Below, in pieces: positions 21,285-29,574 of a stretch of 35,395 nt of DNA (the first letter of the stretch is position 1; each line of letters begins with the position of its first letter). Made by a program: the position numbers and the translations under genes. The DNA comes from a virus: IMG/VR virus record IMGVR_UViG_3300021963_000367, positions 1-35,395 of that record; one strand, written 5' to 3'. The notes below the pieces were generated by a model. That model was given only the letters and a program-made list of their open reading frames with translations. It was not told the origin of the DNA and made no database searches.

Positions 21285-21694
21285 CAGGATTCCTTTTTCT
21301 TAAATTCTGTCCACGTCTTGTCGCCGACTCCATAATATTCTCGTGCTAGACCAGATTTGATTATGTCTTCGTTGAGGCACTTAACTTCTGGTCTGGCTAT
21401 GTTTTCGTCGGTATATATCTTTGCAAGTATTCTGCCGTACTTATCATTTTTTTCGGGAATTGTGTTTACGTAAACCCATTTATTTTCGGTAAGCCATTCT
21501 TGGGTGAAATTCTTGGCTTTTAGGCCCATTTCTTTTTCCGCAAGGTCTTTTGTTCTTGACTCCGGCGTGTTAACCCCGTATAGGCGCACCCTTATCTTGT
21601 GATGAATGCTGAATCCGAGGTCAATCATTAGGTCTATGGTGTCGCCGTCTATGACATTGAGGACCGTTGCTCCATACCAAAAGCGGCCACTCAT
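21284..21694 (-). CDS. staphylococcal-nuclease-like (thermonuclease) protein
   Basis: 136 residues with the SNase fold signature: VIDGDTIDLMIDLGF (calcium-site acids Asp16-Asp21), RVRLYGVNTPE (Arg35/37 and Glu45), KYGRILAKIY (Arg88), and LNEDIIKSGLARE near the end. All catalytic residues are present and no signal peptide is seen, so it acts in the cytoplasm. It cuts DNA or RNA, perhaps degrading host nucleic acid. ATGA overlap with the upstream gene; AGGAGA in front of the start. Confidence 0.92.
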   Translation of the reverse strand: MSGRFWYGATVLNVIDGDTIDLMIDLGFSIHHKIRVRLYGVNTPESRTKDLAEKEMGLKAKNFTQEWLTENKWVYVNTIPEKNDKYGRILAKIYTDENIARPEVKCLNEDIIKSGLAREYYGVGDKTWTEFKKKES

Positions 21695-22938
21695 GAGAAC
21701 AATCTCCTCTTTTTACGCTTCTTTCTGTTGGTTACAGAGCGCCGAAGGAAAGCTGTTCCCACGTCAAATAACCACTTCTCTTCCTGTGGGATTACCCATT
21801 CCCCTGTATCTGGGAACATCTTGTTGAAGTCTTCGTCTGGGAGGGAGTTGATGTACTCATCGGTCCTTTCCTCATCTGACATTTGCATAGATTTAACCGA
21901 AATTCTTTCGTCTGAATCTTTTTTGCGCTTTTTAGTGTTTTCGTAACGCTCCAGAAGCCTTCTTCCCTTAGATGCAAGACGAGCAGCATCTTCCGCATTT
22001 TTAGGAACTGGCTCCCCCCATGCTGCAGCCGAAAGAGCAAGTCTTGTTGCTCTTCCTTTGTCATCAACGAGAGGCCCGGATGGGCTGGTAAAGAACCTAG
22101 TAAGGAATGAGCCCTTGCGTCTCATCTTTTCTGGCGTGTCAGCCGGACCGCGCACTCCGGGCTTCAGGTTTGCTCCCTGCGTCCTCTTGAAGTAGGCCCT
22201 TCCTGCCGCCGTAAGGCCTCCCTTGGGGTCTTTTAGTCGAGGCTTTTTCTTTGCCCCCTTCTCTTCTACCCATTCAATAAAATCGGATAGTTGCTTTTCT
22301 GTTAGCTCAGCCACTTCCTCTACGTAGTCAGCATCCATCTCTTTAGCGCCTTCTTTGTACCCACCGCCACGTTTTTTGTACTCCCTGACAAGCCATGCAT
22401 TTGCATACGCAGACGGGTATACGTCGAACTTCGCTCTTGCTTCTGCTTTCACTCTCTCATACAGTTCTTTGTCTGTAGGGGTTGCAGCTTTCTCGCCGAA
22501 ATCTCCGCCGAGTGCGTCCTTCTTTTTAGTTGGAACGTATATCGGATTCTTGCCGTCGCGCTGCTGCGTTGCCTCGGCTTTTCTTTTACGTCTAATGGCT
22601 GATGCTATTTCTGAAGGCTTCATCTTTGATGCTTTGGATGCCGGGACACACTTTGGGTGCTTCCCCTTGTCTGCGTCGTCTCTTCCGCATGGCTCAAAAC
22701 CCCCTCCCGGCTTTGGTCTTGAAAGGTCTACCCATTTCTCCTTGAACCACTGCTTTAGCGATTTTTCGTCATAGGCGTCAAGGCCGTCCTCGTCTCCGAA
22801 TAACGCTTCGTCCGAGTAGTCCTCCCACGGCTTCGGCATTGGGAAATCCTCAAAAAGCGCCTCTTCCTCGGTCTTTACTCGAACTGTAATTAGATTCAAA
22901 GATTCCAGCTCTTCTATTTCCGTGTCTATATTTTCCAT
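21691..22938 (-). CDS. multidomain protein with DUF5872- and DUF6321-like parts
   Basis: 415 residues. After an acidic N-terminus come a WFKEKWVDLSRPKPGGGFEP / CGRDDADKGKHPKCVPASKA motif (~64-103), a YPSAYANAWLVREYKKRGGG motif (~173-192) that fits DUF5872, and a block GSFLTRFFTSPSGPLVDDKG / ATRLALSAAAWGEPVPKNAE (~280-325) that fits DUF6321. These uncharacterised modules recur in phages and bacteria. The C-terminus is very basic (RKKRKKRRLF). Probably nucleic-acid-associated or a virion component. Ribosome binding site GGAAG. The family names are from memory. Confidence 0.75.
   Translation of the reverse strand: MENIDTEIEELESLNLITVRVKTEEEALFEDFPMPKPWEDYSDEALFGDEDGLDAYDEKSLKQWFKEKWVDLSRPKPGGGFEPCGRDDADKGKHPKCVPASKASKMKPSEIASAIRRKRKAEATQQRDGKNPIYVPTKKKDALGGDFGEKAATPTDKELYERVKAEARAKFDVYPSAYANAWLVREYKKRGGGYKEGAKEMDADYVEEVAELTEKQLSDFIEWVEEKGAKKKPRLKDPKGGLTAAGRAYFKRTQGANLKPGVRGPADTPEKMRRKGSFLTRFFTSPSGPLVDDKGRATRLALSAAAWGEPVPKNAEDAARLASKGRRLLERYENTKKRKKDSDERISVKSMQMSDEERTDEYINSLPDEDFNKMFPDTGEWVIPQEEKWLFDVGTAFLRRSVTNRKKRKKRRLFS
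21884..21901 (+). promoter_or_regulatory. possible fifth operator-like copy
   Basis: GCATAGATTTAACCGAA differs from GGATAGATTTATCCGAA at two of 17 positions. It lies in coding sequence and could be chance. Confidence 0.25.
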
Positions 22939-23017
22939 TGAAGCGCTTCCTGCCTATAGCCATAAAGTGGTGTGTATAGATAAAACATTATCCCATAAAC
23001 ACTACTCAAAACTCCTA

Positions 23018-23560
23018 TTAATGAGTCTCAACAAAGTCAATAATTATATGAATTCTGTCAGTTTCTCCACCGTTGGATACTGAGTGGTATTTGTCGACAT
23101 TATCTATCGCCCATATTGAACCTGGTGTCATGTTGACGCTTTCGTCGCCAACTGAAAATATGCACAGGTCATTTGTAATGATACTAAGATGAACCCTATG
23201 AGACGTCGCCGTTATTGGGCCTTTGTCTTTGTGTCTCTTTATTTCGTCTCCAGCTTTGAGTCTTGTCAGCATGGACTGGCGAACCATCACGTTGCCGAAT
23301 ATTTCACCCACAATGCAGGAAACTTCATCCACATACTTTGACATTACGCTAAATACTTCGTGGTTAAGCAATACACTAGACGCTGGATTTTTATTGTAAG
23401 TGATTGGTATTGTGTCGCTTATTTCTGCAGCTATCCCACCGCGCTTTTTTCTATCTCTGTACGCAACCCATTCTTCTTCATCAAATTTCTCAACTATTTC
23501 AAGGCACTCACAAAAAGACGGGAGCTGCCCCAGGTATTTAAAGGAAAAACTTTCTTTCAT
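23018..23560 (-). CDS. 2-oxoglutarate/Fe(II) oxygenase, Asp/Asn hydroxylase-like
   Basis: 180 residues. The iron-binding triad is visible as His110-x-Asp112 (EIKRHKDKG) and His159 (KYHSVSNGG), with Arg169 (DRIHIIIDF) placed to hold 2-oxoglutarate. The strand pattern HRVHLSIITND ... TPGSIWAIDN matches the aspartyl/asparaginyl beta-hydroxylase group. Such enzymes hydroxylate protein side chains or small molecules. It lies just beyond the capsid terminator, so it may modify a virion protein (inference). The ribosome binding site is weak (GGGACAAG). Confidence 0.85.
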   Translation of the reverse strand: MKESFSFKYLGQLPSFCECLEIVEKFDEEEWVAYRDRKKRGGIAAEISDTIPITYNKNPASSVLLNHEVFSVMSKYVDEVSCIVGEIFGNVMVRQSMLTRLKAGDEIKRHKDKGPITATSHRVHLSIITNDLCIFSVGDESVNMTPGSIWAIDNVDKYHSVSNGGETDRIHIIIDFVETH

Positions 23561-23576
23561 TCTTGTCCCGTAAATG

Positions 23577-23615
23577 CGAAAGACCCCACCTCCGCCTTTC
23601 GGCTTTGGTAGGGTC
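23577..23615 (-). terminator. rho-independent terminator after the capsid gene
   Basis: On the - strand GACCCTACC pairs with GGTGGGGTC, enclosing GCC-GAAA-GGC, followed by TTTCGCATTT. It lies 21 bases after the capsid stop. The stem also suits the + strand. It should separate high capsid expression from the oxygenase gene. Confidence 0.8.
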
Positions 23616-23636
23616 CCCGCAAGTTGTGAACTAGGT

Positions 23637-24968
23637 TCAGGCCTCAGGTGCTCCGTCGAAGTTGACTTTCACGAATGCCTCTGGGCGCTTCACGGCGAGA
23701 GCAAGGCGCTGCTCGGCGAGAATCACGATGGCATTGCGAACGAAGAAGTCCGAGTGCTGCTCTGAGATGCGGATGCTTGCCTGCTCACGGTCGTACAGCT
23801 GGGCGCCGGTACCGAACGCGCCGACGAGAGCAGTGCCCTCTGTCATCGCTGGTGTGTCGACGATTGGCATACGCCATACCTTTGGCTCGCCACCCATTGC
23901 GACCGAAACCGCGATTAGGTACTGACCATTGGAGTCCTTGGTGAGCTCGATGTCTTCCCAGTCGTTCGGGTGAAGAACGATACCGGTTGGCTCGTAGTAA
24001 GCAAGGAACGAGAGCGTTGCAGCTCTGCGGAGTGCATCAGCCTTTGTGTCTGGAACTGGGGTCGCAGCACCATCTGACCAGTCGTACTCCTGGATGCCAG
24101 CGGTCTGAAGAACACCAGTCAGGTTCTCGCCGGTGCCGTCACCGTTGAGAATCTGTGAGTCCTCAAGAAGGCGAAGGCCATACATGAGTTCGTTGTCGAT
24201 GATTGAGCGAAGCTGTGGCTCGTCGGCCAGAACGTTGCGGTGTGCTGCTTCCCAGTGCGCGAGAGTGCGAACTGGAGCCTGCTCACCAACGAACTGGAAC
24301 GATGACTGTGGCTTGAGTGCGAAAGCAGCACCGTTTCTTTCAGCAACAGCAGCAGCGTTGTTTGTGCCGCCGCCCGAAAGGGTGGTGAAGCCAAGCTGAC
24401 GGAAGTACTCGATAACCGCTGCGGTCGTGGTGCGAACTGGGAAAAGGTCGCGAACACGCTTGGTGCGCATTGGAGGAGTAACCATTGGGTCACGCTGGAT
24501 GGTGCCGAACGAGCCAGGGTTGCCCGACGGAAGAGCTGAGAAAACATCCTTGACGTTGTAGCCGGTTAGCGAAACGCCAGCCTGCCATGCAGCGGCCATG
24601 TTTGCGCCGTTCTTGCCGTTGTTCAAAGACTTGAACTCAGGTGACTCAAGGAACATCTCGCCGATTGTTCTGATTTCGCGTGATGAAAGCTGCTTGATTT
24701 CGCTCTGGGCAGCCGCGAATGCGCCGGAAACTGTTTCCTGCGGTTCTACTGACCATGAAGAAACGGCCGACATGTCCTCAAGGCCTGAGATTAGGCTCTT
24801 GATTTCCTTGATGTCGAGCATGTTCTTGTCGAATGCTGATTTTTGCTCGGATGAAACAACAACAGCGCCATCTTCGATTCTGAATGAATCTGCGATTGCC
24901 TTGTTGTCTGCCATTTTCTGGCGGAGAGCTGACTGGAGCTCATCGATTCTTGACTTGTCTTGCGACAT
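23637..24968 (-). CDS. HK97-fold major capsid protein
   Basis: 443 residues. The first ~110 residues are helical and charged, like the delta (scaffold) region of HK97-type capsids, which is usually removed during maturation. The rest has the expected order: N-arm with PMVTPPMRTKRVRDLFPVRT, E-loop region (GFTTLSGGGTNNAAAVAERN), spine helix (APVRTLAHWEAAHRNVLADE; LRSIIDNELMYGLRLLEDSQ), P-domain strands (PTGIVLHPNDWEDIEL) and the closing strand FFVRNAIVILAEQRLALAVK. Codons are more GC-ending than in neighbours, as in highly expressed genes. AGAGG precedes the ATG, and a terminator follows the stop. Confidence 0.93.
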   Translation of the reverse strand: MSQDKSRIDELQSALRQKMADNKAIADSFRIEDGAVVVSSEQKSAFDKNMLDIKEIKSLISGLEDMSAVSSWSVEPQETVSGAFAAAQSEIKQLSSREIRTIGEMFLESPEFKSLNNGKNGANMAAAWQAGVSLTGYNVKDVFSALPSGNPGSFGTIQRDPMVTPPMRTKRVRDLFPVRTTTAAVIEYFRQLGFTTLSGGGTNNAAAVAERNGAAFALKPQSSFQFVGEQAPVRTLAHWEAAHRNVLADEPQLRSIIDNELMYGLRLLEDSQILNGDGTGENLTGVLQTAGIQEYDWSDGAATPVPDTKADALRRAATLSFLAYYEPTGIVLHPNDWEDIELTKDSNGQYLIAVSVAMGGEPKVWRMPIVDTPAMTEGTALVGAFGTGAQLYDREQASIRISEQHSDFFVRNAIVILAEQRLALAVKRPEAFVKVNFDGAPEA

Positions 24969-25107
24969 TGTGTTTACCTCTTGTGAAGTTGATGGGTGGA
25001 TGGTTTGCTTCGGCTTAGGTCAGCACCCAGCCCTGTCAAATAAAAATAACAGAGATTTACACTTATTAGTGGAACTACTTAAATTTCCAACTTTTATGTG
25101 TAAATAG
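24969..25107 (-). promoter_or_regulatory. capsid gene leader region
   Basis: 139 bases without a gene. On the - strand TTGGAA, a 16-base gap and TAATAA form a possible promoter. ATTTACAC (25055-25062) and GTGTAAAT (25098-25105) are perfect inverted repeats around it. A perfect TTGACA (25034-25039) lacks a matching -10 box. The leader is long for this genome, consistent with separate control of capsid expression. Confidence 0.45.
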
Positions 25108-25746
25108 TTATCGGGTTTTCTTTTTGCGCTTATCCAGCTCTCTGGAGATAATTGTCCTAACAGAGCGCTCAAATTCTGCTGCCCTGCCCCTTCTCCCGAG
25201 TGGTGTTGCTCCAGCGACACGCGCATAATCGCTCATATTGGTGCATGGCATCCAAACGGCTCTACCGGTTTTTGAGATTCTTCTACTTATTCCAATGCAC
25301 CCAAGCTGTCTGGAGCGGAATCTAGCTGACTCTGGGTCTATAAATACATCTGGGTCGTTGTCCCGAACATATTCTGGGCCTATACGTGAATCCGCTTTCC
25401 CAGAAATTCCTCCGGAAACAATGCTTCCATCTGGGAGCGTGTCTATAGATATGGGACCACGTTCTTCCAGGTCTTCCCACTTATCGCCGCGTCTGCGGGC
25501 TTTTTTCCCTCGCCTGGTTCTTTTCGATTTTGCGGATTTCCCGCCATATCCCCAGTCTTTGTTCTTCTTAAATGATTCGTAAGATTCTGCCGCATTGGAT
25601 ATCTTCTCTAGTTCATCATGAGAAGCGCATGGCATCCAGTTGCCTTTGTCGTCCTGGTGAAGGCCTTCGCAGCCAAGAATCTCAGCCATGCGTTGAGCCT
25701 CCTTCTTGGCTAGGTCCTCTTTTTTGAATACTCTTTTCTTAGCCAT
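25108..25746 (-). CDS. head-cluster protein with duplicated Cys-WMPC motif
   Basis: 212 residues, very basic in the middle (SKRTRRGKKARRRGDKW). A motif occurs twice: GCEGLHQDDKGNWMPC (25-40) and GCIGISRRISKTGRAVWMPC (149-168), each a Cys pair closed by W-M-P-C and followed by a helix start. It looks like a small domain present in two copies, probably Cys-stabilised or metal-binding. No family name is known to me. It is located immediately upstream of the capsid gene and is likely a virion or assembly protein. Confidence 0.75.
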   Translation of the reverse strand: MAKKRVFKKEDLAKKEAQRMAEILGCEGLHQDDKGNWMPCASHDELEKISNAAESYESFKKNKDWGYGGKSAKSKRTRRGKKARRRGDKWEDLEERGPISIDTLPDGSIVSGGISGKADSRIGPEYVRDNDPDVFIDPESARFRSRQLGCIGISRRISKTGRAVWMPCTNMSDYARVAGATPLGRRGRAAEFERSVRTIISRELDKRKKKTR

Positions 25747-25748
25747 TT

Positions 25749-26465
25749 CTACGCCCTGTGCTTTGAAAATATTATTTTTGCGTTTAGTAGACGCGACTTT
25801 GTATTCAAAGAAACAATAAAATCTTCGTCTATGCCAATTAGACTTTTTACTCTTCTGTTTATTCTATTGTTTTTAGAATATGAGTTTTCAGATATTGACT
25901 TAACAGCTATTCCCAGTCTTCGGGCAGAAGAGCGCCCAAGTGATGCTTCTATTTTCTCGCCTTCGTATCCGTACCCAGCTTCGTTCGGGAGAGATGTCGG
26001 GCAGTTTGTCTCTTTGTCGAAAAATACGTGAGATGCTTTTATCTGAGAAAGAATAGATATCTGTTTTCCCGTAGAACGGAAAGAACCGGCCCTGTAGTCG
26101 AGAATATCGTTTCTGAAAATACCACTAGATGAAAAATGCGGAAATGCTTTTTCCTCAGTATTTACTTTGGATACTCTTCTTCCTGCATAGATATATCGAG
26201 GGCTGAGTATGTCTTTGATTTCAGACAATGGGAAAAATTCCTCCCCAGAAATCATCGACTCAACCTTCTCCCTCGCTTCTTCAGTGAGAGGTCCGTATGG
26301 TGTTTTAACCATACCTTCGGGTATAAATGCAGAACCTCTAGAAACATATATATCTCTAGCTCTGTCTGTTAGGCCAAGTATTCTTTCGTCTCTTTGGGAA
26401 GACTTTACAAGAACAGCAAAAGGCGAAGATGTAATCGGGTCGTATATGAGAGAAAATAAGTTCAT
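25749..26465 (-). CDS. hypothetical head-cluster protein
   Basis: 238 residues, unrecognised. Contains basic and Ser-rich regions (GRSSARRLGIAVKSISENSY; RINRRVKSLIGIDEDFIVSL) and no membrane segment. ATGA overlap with the gene upstream; its stop is two bases before the next start. Its place between the 678-residue multidomain protein and the capsid gene suggests a role in the head. Confidence 0.75.
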   Translation of the reverse strand: MNLFSLIYDPITSSPFAVLVKSSQRDERILGLTDRARDIYVSRGSAFIPEGMVKTPYGPLTEEAREKVESMISGEEFFPLSEIKDILSPRYIYAGRRVSKVNTEEKAFPHFSSSGIFRNDILDYRAGSFRSTGKQISILSQIKASHVFFDKETNCPTSLPNEAGYGYEGEKIEASLGRSSARRLGIAVKSISENSYSKNNRINRRVKSLIGIDEDFIVSLNTKSRLLNAKIIFSKHRA

Positions 26466-28498
26466 ATTCCACCACGCAGGTAATCTACGATTGCTCTTTT
26501 ACTAGAAAGAAGCAAATCGAGTCTAACCGTATATATTTTCCCAATTATTTCTAGATGTTTCTTTTCACCATCTGATAAACCGCCAGAATTTAATTTTCTG
26601 CGCAGTTCTCTTACTTCGAATTCTTTTGCTCTCCTGATTAGGGAATCAAGGAATTTTCTGAAAACAATTTGCTGCTGCACCTTGAGTTCTTTGTAATACT
26701 TCGAGTAATCAACTGTGCCTTCCATGCCGTAAAGGCCTGCAATACCCATCTTCATTCTCTTTGTTATTTCTATCTTGCTTAGGTCCACTAGTCCAGACGT
26801 GAAGTTTTGAGCAAGAACTGGAACCTCTCCATCCATGGTCGTGACACCGTAAACGGATGTCATCTGCCTACCGCGCTGGTCTGTGAGGATGTCTGAAATC
26901 ATCATTTTTGCCACATCTTCCGGCTTGAAGTCTGACATCTTTGCATTGGGGTTAAACGTTGCTCCGGGTATTGATGTTTCTACGTCTTCCCTTAGGTACT
27001 GTCTCTTGTTCCCGGCTTTCCCTACGAACAAAACATCTGGAGACTCCAGGCCGAGATGCTGCTGTACGTCTGATGCAAATCTCTCGGCAAGATGTTGAAA
27101 TTCGTAATCTGGTCTTGTGTATAGAACGTATTTTCTGTTCCCAACAACAACAACTGTGTGTTTGGCGTCTATTTTTTGTTTTGCGATTGTGTCGGATTTC
27201 GCCAGAACTGTTCCCATTATCGATGGGTCTATATCCGAGAGTGAACCGCCATTGGCTATGTGCTCAAGAGCTTTGTCCACTGACTTGATTTTTGAACCGA
27301 CAGCCATTGCGCTATCAGTTTCTTTAGACGACTCAAAATCTGGACCCTTTTTGGGCGACTTCATTCTTGACATGTCGAATGCGTAATTTGTCCAGTTGGG
27401 TTTGCCGTTAACTATTTCGTTGGGGTTTTTAATCCCAGTGAATCTTTCGGAATAAGCAAGTCCGTCACCCATTTCATCGGCGACGTACTTAAGTCGCGAT
27501 GCTGGGTCTTTTGTATTTGCCATTCTTTCTGCGGCTTTTATTGTTTTGCCGAGTTTTCTTCTTTCTCCCACAGTTAGCTCTCGCGCCTTTGATAGAGATA
27601 TCGTAGAACCTCCCGGCATTACGTATATGACAGAGCTAACTCCAGTGTTGGAAAGAAGACCTACTTCATCATTTCCAAAATCTTTAGCCGAAAATGCGGA
27701 GAGCAAATAAGTCGCCCCTTCCATGTCTCGGTTGTCTGGAATAGAGCGCAATACGCGCGCAGGAACTACTGGTTCAAGTACGAATCCATCTCTTCTAACC
27801 ATTCGCGCAGCACGTGAACGATGATTAGACAGACCGTCGACCATCTCTTTGATTCGTGCCAGCGCTGCGTTCTTGTTGTATGCAGAAACCTTAGGTATAA
27901 CAACATTCGGGTTTCTTGAAATTATTATGTTTCCTGGGGGAGGTGCTCCACCAACTATTTCACCAGCAACACCAGGCATTGCCTTGGGCCCACGTATTGC
28001 TCTTCTTACTGCCGAAATTGCCATTCCGAGTGGTGATGGGATGTCAAAAAGTTTCGCACCACAAGTTGATAGGCGAGAGTCTGTAAACCTGCCTCCGTAT
28101 TGGTACCCCTCTGGGCATCTGTACCCTCTATTGCTGCCAGGAACGGAACCTCCGCCAACGCCTGGCAGTCCTGGTGTTATTGTTCGCCAAACAGCAGAGC
28201 GAATAGGGGATTGTATTGGGTCAAGGTCCCCTGGAATGATAGTAGAGACTATTGAGCGTCCCACCTGCTTGGGTGTTATCTTCGTTTGTATGCTTGCGTC
28301 AGATGTGAGTGTTTTTCTGGAATACGAACGGATAGAACTGGACCTTTTTACAGATGCCTTGTACTCAATAATCGAACGTTCAGAAGACGCTACGTTTTTA
28401 AAAACGTTTAAGCTTTTGCTTGACAGGTCAGCAACAATAAACCTTGTTATCGTCGCTGGTCTCTCCCCGCAACAGTTTTCGAAGTAATCATTTATCAT
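26462..28498 (-). CDS. large head-cluster multidomain protein, possible kinase-like C-terminal region
   Basis: 678 residues from ATG at 28498; TTG at 28513 is possible. A segment near residue 130 (RCPEGYQYGGRFTDSRLSTC) carries a Cys pair. Residues ~450-575 (HTVVVVGNRKYVLYTRPDYE, then FQHLAERFASDVQQHLGLES, PDVLFVG, YLREDVETSIPG, ISDILTDQRGRQMTSVYGV) follow the order of HipA-like or actin-fragmin-kinase-like folds: Lys strand, Glu helix, then a D-x-x-x-x-x-R/N stretch. The fit is suggestive only, since no clear HxxxN or DFG-type motif is present. ATGA junction with the next gene. Probably a virion or assembly component. Confidence 0.65.
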   Translation of the reverse strand: MINDYFENCCGERPATITRFIVADLSSKSLNVFKNVASSERSIIEYKASVKRSSSIRSYSRKTLTSDASIQTKITPKQVGRSIVSTIIPGDLDPIQSPIRSAVWRTITPGLPGVGGGSVPGSNRGYRCPEGYQYGGRFTDSRLSTCGAKLFDIPSPLGMAISAVRRAIRGPKAMPGVAGEIVGGAPPPGNIIISRNPNVVIPKVSAYNKNAALARIKEMVDGLSNHRSRAARMVRRDGFVLEPVVPARVLRSIPDNRDMEGATYLLSAFSAKDFGNDEVGLLSNTGVSSVIYVMPGGSTISLSKARELTVGERRKLGKTIKAAERMANTKDPASRLKYVADEMGDGLAYSERFTGIKNPNEIVNGKPNWTNYAFDMSRMKSPKKGPDFESSKETDSAMAVGSKIKSVDKALEHIANGGSLSDIDPSIMGTVLAKSDTIAKQKIDAKHTVVVVGNRKYVLYTRPDYEFQHLAERFASDVQQHLGLESPDVLFVGKAGNKRQYLREDVETSIPGATFNPNAKMSDFKPEDVAKMMISDILTDQRGRQMTSVYGVTTMDGEVPVLAQNFTSGLVDLSKIEITKRMKMGIAGLYGMEGTVDYSKYYKELKVQQQIVFRKFLDSLIRRAKEFEVRELRRKLNSGGLSDGEKKHLEIIGKIYTVRLDLLLSSKRAIVDYLRGGI

Positions 28499-29126
28499 CG
28501 CAGCAGTCTTCAATCATTTCATACTCAAACGGGGCAACCTTGAACTCTCCGTCTTCGTATTCCATTTCGATTTCCCAATTGGATACATCACGCAGTTCTT
28601 TTACGAATGTTGGTTCTAATTCAACAAAATCCAAAAGAACTGACATCGCGTGCTTGAAGTCCGCTTCTGTTACCACGTAATTTGGCATGTCATCACTCTT
28701 GTACTCGTAAAAGTCAGAGAAGAAAATATCTTCACCCATAGCGTCTTTCTTTTTCCCGCCGGTCAGTTTTCTTACCCTTGCATTGAATTGAGCGTTCCCC
28801 CAATTACGCTTCTTTAACTTCCCACGGCAGTTCTTCATGCCTGGGTGATGGCACCCCTCGTTTGGCCAAAGACCTGTTGTTTCGTGATGTAGCCACGCGC
28901 ATATTCTGTCCAGAGGATAAAGTTCTGGGTGATTAGCAAGTATTACTCGGCAGCGGCGGAAACCTCCTGGTTTACGCATAATTGGCCGCCAATACCGAAG
29001 CAGTCTTTCCAGGTTTCCTCTTCTCGGGCCGTATCCGCGCAATATGTCGCCGGTTACGTTTTCCTGGGGTACAAAGTCAGGCAGCACCCCTTCTGCTGGG
29101 GCTTTCTTTTCGAATTCTATTGACAT
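28488..29126 (-). CDS. conserved actinophage head-cluster protein
   Basis: 212 residues from ATG at 29126, one base after the upstream stop. The block RGYGPRRGNLERLLRYWRPI, then MRKPGGFRRCRVILANHPEL and ICAWLHHETTGLWPNEGCHH, is a pattern I recall from actinophages next to capsid genes. The second half is acidic. Function unknown; Cys and His residues (HHPGMKNC) may bind a metal. Confidence 0.75.
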   Translation of the reverse strand: MSIEFEKKAPAEGVLPDFVPQENVTGDILRGYGPRRGNLERLLRYWRPIMRKPGGFRRCRVILANHPELYPLDRICAWLHHETTGLWPNEGCHHPGMKNCRGKLKKRNWGNAQFNARVRKLTGGKKKDAMGEDIFFSDFYEYKSDDMPNYVVTEADFKHAMSVLLDFVELEPTFVKELRDVSNWEIEMEYEDGEFKVAPFEYEMIEDCCDDK

Positions 29127-29127
29127 G

Positions 29128-29574
29128 TTATTTCTGCCTCGCATCTATCGAGCGTAAAACCTCTGATTTAATCATTTTAGACGATATCAGACTCCCGTTT
29201 ATGGGAATACGAATATTGCCGTTGATGAAATCAGCAGCCTTCTTGTCTAGAACGGCTTTTCCTCTCTGGGTGTGTCCATCTGAAGGTACAACACCATCAA
29301 GCATCTCTTTTGGTATGTCCTCTATTTTGAGAATAAATATTTCTTTCCATGACGTTCTTTTGTCCGGAGATGAATCACCATCCCAGAAAAACTTGTGAAA
29401 CGGCGAGGATGCAATCTTGGTTATTCCTGACGTTTTAGAAAGGTAGGAAAATATATTAACATCCCTAGTGTTACCGTCTTTTCCCATTAACAGTCCATCT
29501 TTCTGGCCTGGCTTGGTGCCGATAACGTAGTAAAGCTTTGAGTCACCCACATATGCGACAAGAACATTGTTCAT
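29128..29574 (-). CDS. hypothetical head-cluster protein
   Basis: 148 residues, unrecognised. It starts with an alternating hydrophobic segment (NNVLVAYVGDSKLYYVIGTK) and has Gly/Asp-rich turns (GDSSPDKRTSW; SDGHTQRGKAVLDKKAADFI). ATGA overlap with the gene upstream and one base to the next ATG. Part of the head operon. Confidence 0.7.
   Translation of the reverse strand: MNNVLVAYVGDSKLYYVIGTKPGQKDGLLMGKDGNTRDVNIFSYLSKTSGITKIASSPFHKFFWDGDSSPDKRTSWKEIFILKIEDIPKEMLDGVVPSDGHTQRGKAVLDKKAADFINGNIRIPINGSLISSKMIKSEVLRSIDARQK

Noticed and set aside
22939-23017. Possible promoter between the oxygenase gene and the 415-residue gene
   Set aside because: Several AT-rich hexamers and a GATAA/TTATC pair are present, but none gives a convincing -35/-10 spacing.
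24119-24547. 142-residue frame within the capsid gene
   Set aside because: It is a shadow produced by the GC-rich codons of the capsid gene; Ser/Arg/Leu-rich with no motif.
25034-25039. Perfect TTGACA upstream of the capsid gene
   Set aside because: No acceptable -10 box at 16-19 bases, so it was not listed as a promoter on its own.
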